From Deltaproteobacteria bacterium (lineage in GTDB: Bacteria > Desulfobacterota > Desulfarculia > Adiutricales > Adiutricaceae): 5,706 bases of DNA. Where the stretch lies: the NCBI GenBank assembly GCA_031278795.1, contig JAITJT010000117.1, positions 1-5,706 on the forward strand, read 5' to 3'. Under the pieces are notes generated by a model, which was not told where the DNA came from, did not search any database, and saw nothing but the letters and a program-made list of their open reading frames with translations. Shown here one piece after another: positions 1 through 5,630 of this stretch. Made by a program: the position numbers and the translations under genes. The stretch's first letter is position 1. Every line of letters starts with the position of its first letter.

Positions 1-44
1 CGTTTTATTTTGGCTCTTTAGGCCTTTAAGCTAAGTTTTTTGAG

Positions 45-1181
45 TTAAAAGCCTTCCAGAGCGCTGTGGAGGGCGGATACGACTTCCGCTTGATCCTTTT
101 TAGGTATCTTTGGCCAGATGGGAAGGCAGATATGCCTCTTGGCGGCTACATGGGAGTTTAAGGGGCCTCCGTCTATGGGCTCCGCCAGGTACTCAGGGTT
201 ACAGCTCCAGAAGGGCTGCTGGGATATGGCTAAGCTGTAGACCTCGCCCGCCAGGCTAAGATTGAAGCGCTCTTTTAAGGCTTTTTTGAAAAGATCCCTA
301 TCCACTCCCTCCGGAAGCAGGGCGATGTATTTGTAGTAGGAAGGGAGAACGCCTTCCGCAGGAAGGATGGGCCTGATGGGGGAATTCGCCAAGAGTGTGT
401 CGTAGCTTAAGGCGGCGGCTCTTCTGTCATGGAGAATCTCTTCTGCCCTCTTTAAGACGTTTAAGCCCAAGAGGGCGTGGATCTCGGAGGGGCGGAAGTT
501 AAGGCCGAAGTGCTCGTGCACATTGGAGCCTGGCCTCATCTGCCCATGCTGGCGGATAGCGCGCATGCGGGTTATTAGCTCTTGGTCATCTGCGGTCACC
601 ATACCTCCCTCGGAGGTGGTTAGCACCTTGGTCGCGTAAAAGGAGAAGGCCGCCCCGTCACCCAGACAGCCCGCCAGGGTGCCTTCCAGGCTCGCGCCGT
701 GGGCGTGGGCCGCGTCCTCCAGGAAGACGGCACCATTCTCATGGGCAAGTTCCCTCAGCTTGGAAAGGTCAGGGGAGATGAAGCCCCCCAGATGCACCAA
801 AATCAAGGCCCTCACATCCGGGCGCATCTTTTTGACGGCGTCCTGGTAGTCCATCTGGAGGGTCTTAGGATCCGTATCCACCAGCACGATCTTAGCGCCC
901 GCGGCCATGGGCGCGAAGGCCGTGGCCATGAAGGTCAGATCGGGTATCATGACCGAGGCGCCCGATAGCTCCAGGGCCTGGCAGAGGAGCTCTATGGCCA
1001 TAGTTCCATTGGCCACACTCACGGCGTATTTTGAGCCCACGAAGCGGGCGAACTCCTCTTCAAAGGCGAGGGTCTTCTCCCCCATGCTGATGTGCCCGCC
1101 TTTAAGGAGGGCCGCGAGCTCCTTGGATATCTCCTCTATGTCCCCATCGCTGAAGGGCATTTTGACGACTGGAATGTTCAT
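45..1181 (-). CDS. DegT/DnrJ/EryC1/StrS-family PLP-dependent aminotransferase
   Basis: Complete 378-residue protein, the usual family length. Members are cytosolic fold-type I PLP enzymes that mostly transaminate keto-sugars on nucleotide carriers for lipopolysaccharide, glycan or secondary-metabolite sugars. The N-terminus (NIPVVKMPF, then GGHISMGEKTLAFEEEFARFVG) matches the family start. ANGTMAIELL at about 58-67 is the cofactor-phosphate loop, and LEDAAHAHGA at about 154-163 carries the PLP-pyridine aspartate (D156). SFYATKVLTTSEGGMV at about 180-195 contains the Schiff-base lysine (K185). FRPSEIHALLGL at about 229-240 is another family block. The motif after the lysine reads TTSEGG where TTGEGG is common, a mild substitution. 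No strong Shine-Dalgarno lies before the ATG; the next in-frame ATG (residue 8) is no better and would cut conserved sequence. It diverges from rpe across a 217-bp gap. The sugar substrate cannot be read from sequence, and no sugar-biosynthesis neighbours are visible. Family certain, specificity unknown. Confidence 0.95.
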   Translation of the reverse strand: MNIPVVKMPFSDGDIEEISKELAALLKGGHISMGEKTLAFEEEFARFVGSKYAVSVANGTMAIELLCQALELSGASVMIPDLTFMATAFAPMAAGAKIVLVDTDPKTLQMDYQDAVKKMRPDVRALILVHLGGFISPDLSKLRELAHENGAVFLEDAAHAHGASLEGTLAGCLGDGAAFSFYATKVLTTSEGGMVTADDQELITRMRAIRQHGQMRPGSNVHEHFGLNFRPSEIHALLGLNVLKRAEEILHDRRAAALSYDTLLANSPIRPILPAEGVLPSYYKYIALLPEGVDRDLFKKALKERFNLSLAGEVYSLAISQQPFWSCNPEYLAEPIDGGPLNSHVAAKRHICLPIWPKIPKKDQAEVVSALHSALEGF

Positions 1182-1250
1182 GAAACCAGTTTAATCCAAG
1201 TCGCTTGCTTAAACAATGAAAGCTCACTTTTTTTTCCATATAAAGTGCTA

Positions 1251-1283
1251 AAGCCCTGGGGGGAGCTCTCCCCCCAGCGGCTT
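1251..1283. promoter_or_regulatory. Strong GC-rich inverted repeat between divergent genes
   Basis: A near-perfect inverted repeat. AAGCC (1251-1255) pairs with GGCTT (1279-1283), and CTGGGGGGA (1256-1264) pairs with TCCCCCCAG (1269-1277). The loop is GCTC and C1278 is a single bulge, giving 14 base pairs. No T-run follows on either strand, and a terminator is not expected between two divergent starts. It could be a protein-binding site, a leader hairpin of a long transcript, or a structural boundary element. The structure is seen directly; its role is inference. Confidence 0.6.
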
Positions 1284-1306
1284 AATCCAAAAAGGCCTTC
1301 AAATTG

Positions 1307-1315
1307 TGCTAAAAT
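1307..1315 (+). promoter_or_regulatory. Candidate extended -10 promoter for rpe
   Basis: TGCTAAAAT reads as an extended -10 (TG, one base, then TAAAAT at 1310-1315). No credible -35 sits 16-18 bases upstream, which is tolerable for extended -10 promoters. Transcription would begin near 1322, leaving a leader of about 77 bases before the rpe ATG. The leader starts inside an imperfect hairpin (AGCC at 1319-1322 with GGCT at 1338-1341, plus CTCC/GGAG-type inner pairs). This is a motif reading only. Confidence 0.45.
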
Positions 1316-1398
1316 CTTAGCCTCTCCCCCAAAGGAGGGCTTTTAGCTGGAATCTAGGCTAAATGCCTTCCCAAAATCTACCTCGAAGGGAGCCCATA

Positions 1399-2079
1399 AT
1401 GAGCCAGGTCTTTATCGCCCCCTCCATCCTCTCGGCCGACCCCGGAAAGCTTGCGCGCGAGATGGAGGATCTCTTTAGCGCCGGGGCGGACTTTATGCAC
1501 CTTGACATAATGGACGGAAACTTCGTCCCCAACATAACCTTCGGCCCATGGCTCGTGAAACTCGCCAAAAAAGTAACTAACACCAAGGTGGACGCCCACC
1601 TCATGGTGGAGGACCCCCTTTTCTGGGCGCCAGTTTTTGCAAAGGCAGGGGCAGACTACGTCTCGGTTCACGTCGAGGCCAGCGTGCACCTCCACAAGGT
1701 GCTCACCTCCATCAGGGAGCACGGCGCCAAGGCCGGTGTCGCCATAAACCCGGGGACGCCCATCTACGTGGTGGAACCGGTGCTCCACTACCTGGACCTC
1801 GTGGTTGTCATGGGGGTAAACCCAGGCTTCTCAGGTCAGCCCTATATCCCGGAGACCGTGAGCAAGGTCGAGAGCCTCTATAGGTTCCTCTGGGACGCGG
1901 GCTTCCAGGACAAGATCCTGATAGAGGTGGACGGTGGGGTGTCGGATAGCAATATTTTGGAACTGGTCAAGGCCGGGGCCCAGATACTGGTGAGCGGCTC
2001 CTACCTCTTCAAGGGTGGCGACTACGCTAGCACCATAAAGAACCTCAAGACCATCGCCTTGAGTGAGACCCAGGGCTAG
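1399..2079 (+). CDS. rpe: Ribulose-phosphate 3-epimerase
   Basis: Interconverts D-ribulose 5-phosphate and D-xylulose 5-phosphate in the pentose-phosphate or Calvin pathways; a cytosolic, metal-dependent TIM barrel. From the ATG at 1399 the protein has 226 residues, standard for Rpe. Diagnostic blocks in order: APSILSAD (7-14), HLDIMDGNFVPNITFGP (34-50, metal ligands H34 and D36, with D36 catalytic), DAHLMVEDP (65-73, metal ligand H67), VNPGFSGQ (140-147, phosphate loop), EVDGGVS (176-182, catalytic D178) and LVSGSYLF (197-204, phosphate binding). An upstream in-frame ATG at 1363 would add 12 non-conserved residues. I prefer 1399 because GAAGGGAG (1385-1392) sits 6 bases before it and the protein then begins exactly at the family start. 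It is apparently a single-gene transcript, with an upstream -10 candidate and a terminator right after the stop. All key residues are present. Confidence 0.97.
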   Translation: MSQVFIAPSILSADPGKLAREMEDLFSAGADFMHLDIMDGNFVPNITFGPWLVKLAKKVTNTKVDAHLMVEDPLFWAPVFAKAGADYVSVHVEASVHLHKVLTSIREHGAKAGVAINPGTPIYVVEPVLHYLDLVVVMGVNPGFSGQPYIPETVSKVESLYRFLWDAGFQDKILIEVDGGVSDSNILELVKAGAQILVSGSYLFKGGDYASTIKNLKTIALSETQG

Positions 2080-2082
2080 TTT

Positions 2083-2105
2083 AAAAAGGCTGGAAAGCTT
2101 TTTTT
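2083..2105 (+). terminator. Intrinsic terminator of rpe
   Basis: Four bases after the rpe stop, AAAAAGGCT (2083-2091) pairs with AGCTTTTTT (2096-2104), with one G-T wobble, around a GGAA tetraloop. The 3' side runs into seven Ts (2099-2105). The stem is A/T-heavy with a short GC core, so termination may be incomplete, but position and form fit Rho-independent termination. Confidence 0.65.
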
Positions 2106-2403
2106 CTCCTTACTAGACACAAACAAAAGAAGCTTTTAGTGGACTAGCCTTATATTGCAAGCCCTTTTTTTTGAAAGCTTTAAAAAGCCGTAATTTTGAC
2201 GCTCTTTTTTTGTTTTCCCTAAAAAGCCGCCAATATTCCTAAATATTCTCTTCTTTTTCTAAAACCCAAGCCTTGCCTAAAAGCATCCTCAGATCATTCT
2301 TTTTAGAGTTGATTTCTGTTAAGCTGTCCCTTCCAAACGCCTCCAAAGGCCTTTCTTGCCAATGGGGCCTTATGGCTCTTGATGACTTTTGTTTTTTCCC
2401 ACC

Positions 2404-2430
2404 CTTTCATGAATATAGCTATTATGAAAG
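2404..2430. repeat. Imperfect palindrome / hairpin in the spacer
   Basis: CTTTCAT (2404-2410) pairs with ATGAAAG (2424-2430). After a single unpaired G2411, AATA (2412-2415) pairs with TATT (2420-2423), leaving loop TAGC. This makes 11 base pairs with one bulge. No T-run follows. It is notable in AT-rich DNA but has no assigned role. Confidence 0.45.
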
Positions 2431-2598
2431 ACCAAGGCGTTTAAAGGTGGAGCTTTTATTTTTTAATATGACTTTTTCTAATCTATCGAGACAATTTTTT
2501 TAAATGACAATTGTATTTTGATTTATTCTAGAAAGCTGGAAGTCTTTAAAGATATGTACAACAAATGAAAAATGCAAATGACTCATAAGTGACAAGTC

Positions 2599-2628
2599 TC
2601 TAAAGCAACATTTTCTAAAGTAACAATT
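2599..2628. repeat. 15-bp tandem duplication
   Basis: TCTAAAGCAACATTT (2599-2613) is followed directly by TCTAAAGTAACAATT (2614-2628), with 13 of 15 positions identical. It is probably a local slippage duplication in non-coding DNA. Confidence 0.5.
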
Positions 2629-2665
2629 TCCAAGGCTTATAATATAGGTTATTTCACGTAAAAAA

Positions 2666-2694
2666 TTGTTTATTTTGAAATAAAGTGCTAAAAA
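2666..2694 (+). promoter_or_regulatory. Candidate promoter for the aminotransferase/YbhN operon
   Basis: TTGTTT (2666-2671) and TAAAAA (2689-2694) are 17 bases apart, and the -10 is preceded by TGC, giving an extended -10 (2686-2688). Transcription would begin near 2701, with a leader of about 107 bases before the ATG at 2808. The 13-mer ATAAAGTGCTAAA overlapping this -10 (2680-2692) recurs exactly at 1240-1252 in the other intergenic region. Confidence 0.5.
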
Positions 2695-2742
2695 GCGCTG
2701 CAGCATACGTATTATTGAAACACTTTGGTAAAAACGCCTTAC

Positions 2743-2765
2743 TAACGCGGACTTCGCGCGCGTTA
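2743..2765 (+). promoter_or_regulatory. Leader hairpin upstream of the class IV aminotransferase
   Basis: TAACGCG (2743-2749) pairs perfectly with CGCGTTA (2759-2765) around a 9-base loop, a GC-rich patch in an AT-rich leader. It lies 42 bases before the start codon and is followed by A-rich, not T-rich, sequence, so it is not a terminator. It could affect leader stability or translation, but no known riboswitch or T-box consensus was recognised. Confidence 0.35.
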
Positions 2766-2807
2766 TAAAAAACATTTAAGGAAATATTTAGGTTAATTGA
2801 GGATTTT

Positions 2808-3785
2808 ATGAAAACCTGGCCCAACTACCAAGCTCAGGAGCTTCTCTCGGTCTTGCTCCAATCAAAAAAGGAGTGGCACAATAATTATCTAACCATGTTC
2901 TCATCCGTGTGGGGGGGATTTTCCTTAGACCCACAGCTTTGGTCCATACCCGCTGACGACCATATGGTTCACCGCGCGGACGGAATATTTGAGGCCTTCA
3001 AATGCGTGGACGGACGAGTCTACTGCCTTAACGAGCACCTCGAGAGGCTTAAGCACTCGGCGGACTCCATAAGCCTTACGCTTCCCCCCATGATCTCCCA
3101 CATAGAGGACATTTTACGGGAGGCCTACGTGCTGGGCGGGAAGGTGGACTTCCAGGGACGCATCTGCGTCTCCCGCGGCCCAGGTAGCTTCTCGGTGAAC
3201 CCTTACGAGTCCAAGGGCCCGGAGCTCTACGTGGTGACGATCAAGCTCAAGAAGATCCCTCCCGAGGTTCTGAAAAAGGGAGTGAGTTTGGCGACTGTCC
3301 CCTTTCCGGCCAAAACTGAGTTTGCCGGGGTAAAAAGTGTCGACTACCTCCACAACGCCCTGGCCAAGAAGGCGGCCATCGACCAAGGGGCCGAGTACGC
3401 CGTTAGCTTCGATAGAGACGGCTTCTTGACCGAAGGTCCCACGGAGAACGTGGTGGTGGTTACCAAGAACCGCGAGCTTCTGGCGCCTCCCTGGGAGCGC
3501 ATACTTAAAGGGATTACCTTAGTTAGGGTCCTAGAGAAGGCCCAGGGCTTGGTTTCCAAAGGAACCCTCAAGTGGGCAGGAAACCGGGACATCCACCGGG
3601 ACGAGCTCTTCGACCTAGCGGAAGAGGTCTTCCTCACGGCCACCACCTATGACGTCCTTCCGGTTAGCACTTGGGACAAAAGGCCCATAGGAAGTGGTAC
3701 GTCCGGCCCGGTGGCCAGCGAGCTCATGGCCCTAATCGAAGAGGAGACCCGCACGGACAACCCCCACACCACCTCCCTCAAATAG
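2808..3785 (+). CDS. Aminotransferase class IV (IlvE / D-amino acid transaminase / aminodeoxychorismate lyase superfamily)
   Basis: Fold-type IV PLP enzyme of 325 residues. Family members include branched-chain amino acid transaminases, D-amino acid transaminases and 4-amino-4-deoxychorismate lyases. Visible blocks are HMVHRADGIFEAFKCVDG (about 52-69, matching the usual RGDGVFE block) and LNEHLERLKHSA (74-85). GVKSVDYLHNALAKKAA (174-190) carries the probable Schiff-base lysine K176. LTEGPTENVVVV (207-218) has the conserved glutamate E209, and ILKGIT (232-237) is the phosphate-cup region. FLTATTYDVLPV and RPIGSGTSGPVASEL lie near the C-terminus. The first 45 or so residues form a longer N-terminal segment than in compact members. 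The start is supported by GAGG at 2799-2802, five bases before the ATG. It is followed after 18 bases by a YbhN-like gene on the same strand, so co-transcription is likely. Sequence alone does not separate the three activities; an IlvE-like role is slightly favoured by length. Confidence 0.9.
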   Translation: MKTWPNYQAQELLSVLLQSKKEWHNNYLTMFSSVWGGFSLDPQLWSIPADDHMVHRADGIFEAFKCVDGRVYCLNEHLERLKHSADSISLTLPPMISHIEDILREAYVLGGKVDFQGRICVSRGPGSFSVNPYESKGPELYVVTIKLKKIPPEVLKKGVSLATVPFPAKTEFAGVKSVDYLHNALAKKAAIDQGAEYAVSFDRDGFLTEGPTENVVVVTKNRELLAPPWERILKGITLVRVLEKAQGLVSKGTLKWAGNRDIHRDELFDLAEEVFLTATTYDVLPVSTWDKRPIGSGTSGPVASELMALIEEETRTDNPHTTSLK

Positions 3786-3803
3786 GAACGCGTTCTAAAA
3801 TCC

Positions 3804-4790
3804 ATGGAAAACGGAGGAACAAGAGCCCAAAACGGGGATAAAGGAGAGCACCGCGGCCTTAGAAGCGCCATTAGCTTAATAATCGCCGCCATCTTTATCC
3901 TCGCCATCGCCATCTACGTCTATTTCCACCTGGGCGAGTTCAAGGAGATCCTCCAAAGGGGCGTTCCCAAGGCCGTAGTGGCCTCTATGGCGGGAAGCAT
4001 CTTTTTAACCTACATGGTTAACGCGAGGATCTTAAGGAAGGCCGTGCTCATCCACAAGGTGAGGCTCCCTGTCATAGAAAACATCTCGCTTACCTACGCG
4101 ACCTCTGCCCTCAACTACTTCATGCCCCTCAAGGGCGCCGTGGGCCTTAGGGCCATCTACCTCAAGCGCCGCTTCAATCTTCCGCTAACGGACTTCGTCT
4201 CCCAGCTCATGGTGGTCGCGGTAATCACCTTGGTGGTGTCCGCGGCCTTCGCGCTCCTGGGGCTCTTGGCCCTAGGTGGCCGTTACGAGGGCCGGGCCGC
4301 TACCCTGGTGGGGGTATATTTCGCGCTTGTCTTGGTTCTGGGGAGCTCCGCCATGATCTTGGGCAGACTAAAAATTAAACTCCCCCAAAGGCTCATGGAC
4401 TTTGTTATAAGTTGGAACCGCTATCTGGGAAATCCCGGAATCCTTTTGGAGATTGTGGCCTTAGATATTATCTACTACCTCTTGTGGTCTCTCACCAACT
4501 GGCTGGCTCTCTCGGCCTTCCAGGTGACACTCTCACCCGCTGAGGCCTTCTTCTACACAAGCCTCCAGATCCACGCCCTCATCATAAACCTAACGCCCGC
4601 TGGCTTAGGCGTGGTTGAGGCCATGGGGGTCTTCGCCGGAAGCATCCTGGATTTCAGCCCGGCCACTGCCCTTCTGGCCCAGGGCCTCTCGCGCGTCATG
4701 GCCATGGGGGTCTTGTGCTTATTTGGCATCCTGGGCTGGGCGCACTTATCAATCATAAAAAAGGACAGACAATCTGTTAAAGATGTTTAG
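3804..4790 (+). CDS. YbhN/UPF0104-type integral membrane protein (lysylphosphatidylglycerol synthase TM-domain family)
   Basis: A 328-residue multi-pass protein with about seven or eight hydrophobic segments. The clearest lie at about 22-42, 57-72, 133-157, 165-186, 212-238, 250-282 and 288-316. Two family signatures stand out: YFMPLKGAVGLRAIYLKRR (about 105-123, an acceptor-side P-x-G...RA block) and LTPAGLGVVEAMGVF (263-277, the hallmark PxGLGxxE motif). The protein corresponds to the transmembrane flippase-like half of MprF and lacks the cytosolic aminoacyl-transferase domain. It therefore probably moves or senses a lipid or lipid-linked substrate in the inner membrane rather than aminoacylating phosphatidylglycerol. 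The N-terminal 20 residues are polar and the C-terminus basic. No good Shine-Dalgarno precedes the ATG: AGGA at 3784-3787 is 16 bases away, while GGAGGA lies just inside the frame (3813-3818). Translational coupling to the upstream gene is plausible. Family assignment is firm; the substrate is unknown. Confidence 0.88.
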   Translation: MENGGTRAQNGDKGEHRGLRSAISLIIAAIFILAIAIYVYFHLGEFKEILQRGVPKAVVASMAGSIFLTYMVNARILRKAVLIHKVRLPVIENISLTYATSALNYFMPLKGAVGLRAIYLKRRFNLPLTDFVSQLMVVAVITLVVSAAFALLGLLALGGRYEGRAATLVGVYFALVLVLGSSAMILGRLKIKLPQRLMDFVISWNRYLGNPGILLEIVALDIIYYLLWSLTNWLALSAFQVTLSPAEAFFYTSLQIHALIINLTPAGLGVVEAMGVFAGSILDFSPATALLAQGLSRVMAMGVLCLFGILGWAHLSIIKKDRQSVKDV

Positions 4791-4837
4791 CTTTTTCACA
4801 AATTGCAATTTCAATAATCCTAAATTTTGAAGCCTAG

Positions 4838-5072
4838 CTGAAACATATCTTTTCAAGAAATCCTCAAATTTTTTTTATGGCTAAACCTCTAAAGATTAGT
4901 TGTGAAGCCACCTTTAGCGAAAAAATAAACAAGAAAAAAATCGATTTGTTGTTAGAAAATCCTTCGCTATACATATATATTTGTTAATTTAGTAATTTAT
5001 ATGATAACTAAATTTATATATACGCTATATTACTAAATACGTTTTAAATATTCATAAATTATAAAATACCTC
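4838..5072. repeat. 235-bp tandem unit, copy A
   Basis: First of two abutting diverged copies. It begins CTGAAACATAT and is aligned to copy B at an offset of 234-235 bases. Conserved islands include ATGGCTAAA (4877-4885), an exact 18-mer AAGATTAGTTGTGAAGCC (4892-4909), GTTGTTAGAAAA (4948-4959), CTATACATA (4967-4975) and TACGCT (5021-5026). A 36-codon frame (4877-4987) exists in this copy but has only a T-run upstream and is not preserved in copy B. TTGTTG (4946-4951) and TATACA (4968-4973) are promoter-like, 16 bases apart. Confidence 0.75.
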
Positions 5073-5305
5073 CTGAAAAATATTTTTCCAAAAATTCCTT
5101 TTCTTTTTTTATGGCTAAAATTAAAAAGATTAGTTGTGAAGCCGCTCACAGAGGAAAATAACCAATTAAATAATCGAATTGTTGTTAGAAAAATTTTTTC
5201 CCTATACATAAATAATTTTGATTTTGATAATTTGTATGTTATGTGAGCCTATATGTACGCTTTTTAACAAAGTTTATTTTGATATAACCTTTAAATTATA
5301 TAGCC
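5073..5305. repeat. 235-bp tandem unit, copy B
   Basis: Second copy, starting CTGAAAAATAT directly where copy A ends. The same islands recur in order: ATGGCTAAA (5111-5119), the identical 18-mer (5126-5143), GTTGTTAGAAAA (5181-5192), CTATACATA (5202-5210) and TACGCT (5256-5261). Small indels separate the islands: the offset shifts between 233 and 235. The frame open in copy A stops here after 16 codons. TTGTTG (5179-5184) and TATACA (5203-5208) are again paired, 18 bases apart. The right boundary is approximate, where similarity fades near the GC-rich site at 5310. Confidence 0.7.
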
Positions 5306-5309
5306 AAAA

Positions 5310-5333
5310 GCCCGGATCCGAGCCCCTTTTTTT
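5310..5333 (+). terminator. Terminator-like site after the tandem units
   Basis: A short GC-rich core (GCCCG, GATC, CGAGC; 5310-5323, one mismatch) lies in AT-rich DNA and is followed by CCC and seven Ts (5327-5333); flanking AAAA can pair with the T-run. The stem is short and imperfect. The minus strand forms a slightly better stem (GCTCG/CGGGC with a wobble) followed by TTTT, so orientation is unclear. Confidence 0.3.
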
Positions 5334-5630
5334 AAAAATTAAGCCAAACATATCCAAGCAAATTTTCAAGTTAGGCCTTCGATAAATTAGCCCGCTGTCA
5401 GCTATTAGACAGCTAATAATCTCAGCTAAAAATCAATGATTAGTCGCCGCTGTTTTCTTCTTAGTCATCTGGAAAATCTTCGCGCTCCACTTAAAGAGCC
5501 ACCCGCCAAAGCGCCTACGCCAAAGGGCTTTCCCTTGACAGCGCCGGGGTGCCGTGCTATAGAGGGCTGTGCCCCTTGCCTCATGGAAACCCGTATTGGA
5601 GCGCCACTTTTTTTATTTCTGTTTGGAAGA

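Larger units (their letters stand above)
2106..2665. other. AT-rich non-coding spacer between rpe and the class IV aminotransferase
   Basis: No convincing gene lies here. Two short open frames (2273-2503 plus from a TTG; 2500-2775 minus) lack ribosome-binding sites and have low-complexity F/L/S-rich translations. Visible structure includes poly-T tracts and a degenerate direct repeat of about 39 bp (2161-about 2198 and 2201-about 2237), sharing TAAAAAGCCG at 2181-2190 and 2220-2229. There is also a bulged hairpin at 2404-2430 and a 15-bp tandem repeat at 2599-2628. The composition differs sharply from the flanking GC-rich genes. It may be decayed gene sequence or regulatory DNA; I cannot tell which. 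Confidence 0.6.

Noticed and set aside
1..44. Terminator for the minus-strand DegT-family gene
   Set aside because: The 44 bases after its stop show only a weak AGGCCT palindrome and no stem followed by a T-run on the minus strand; any terminator lies outside the window.
1363..1398. Upstream ATG as the rpe start
   Set aside because: Would add 12 residues beyond the family N-terminus, and the good Shine-Dalgarno lies before 1399 instead.
2273..2503. 76-codon plus open frame in the spacer
   Set aside because: Starts at TTG without a Shine-Dalgarno, translation is F/L/S-rich and resembles no family; it is typical of random AT-rich sequence.
2500..2775. 91-codon minus open frame in the spacer
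   Set aside because: No ribosome-binding site, overlaps the candidate promoter and leader of the next operon, and has low-complexity composition.
4800..4811. Perfect palindrome AAATTGCAATTT after the YbhN-like gene
   Set aside because: Twelve bases, nearly all A/T, with no T-run; common by chance in this composition and not a credible terminator.
4877..4987. 36-codon frame in tandem copy A (starts MAKPLKISCEA)
   Set aside because: Only a T-run precedes the ATG, and the equivalent frame in copy B stops after 16 codons with indels, so protein coding is not what is conserved.
5394..5418. Two mutually exclusive 6-bp hairpins (GCTGTC/GACAGC and TATTAG/CTAATA), switch-like
   Set aside because: Both stems are short and no gene or expression platform follows, so a riboswitch call is unsupported.
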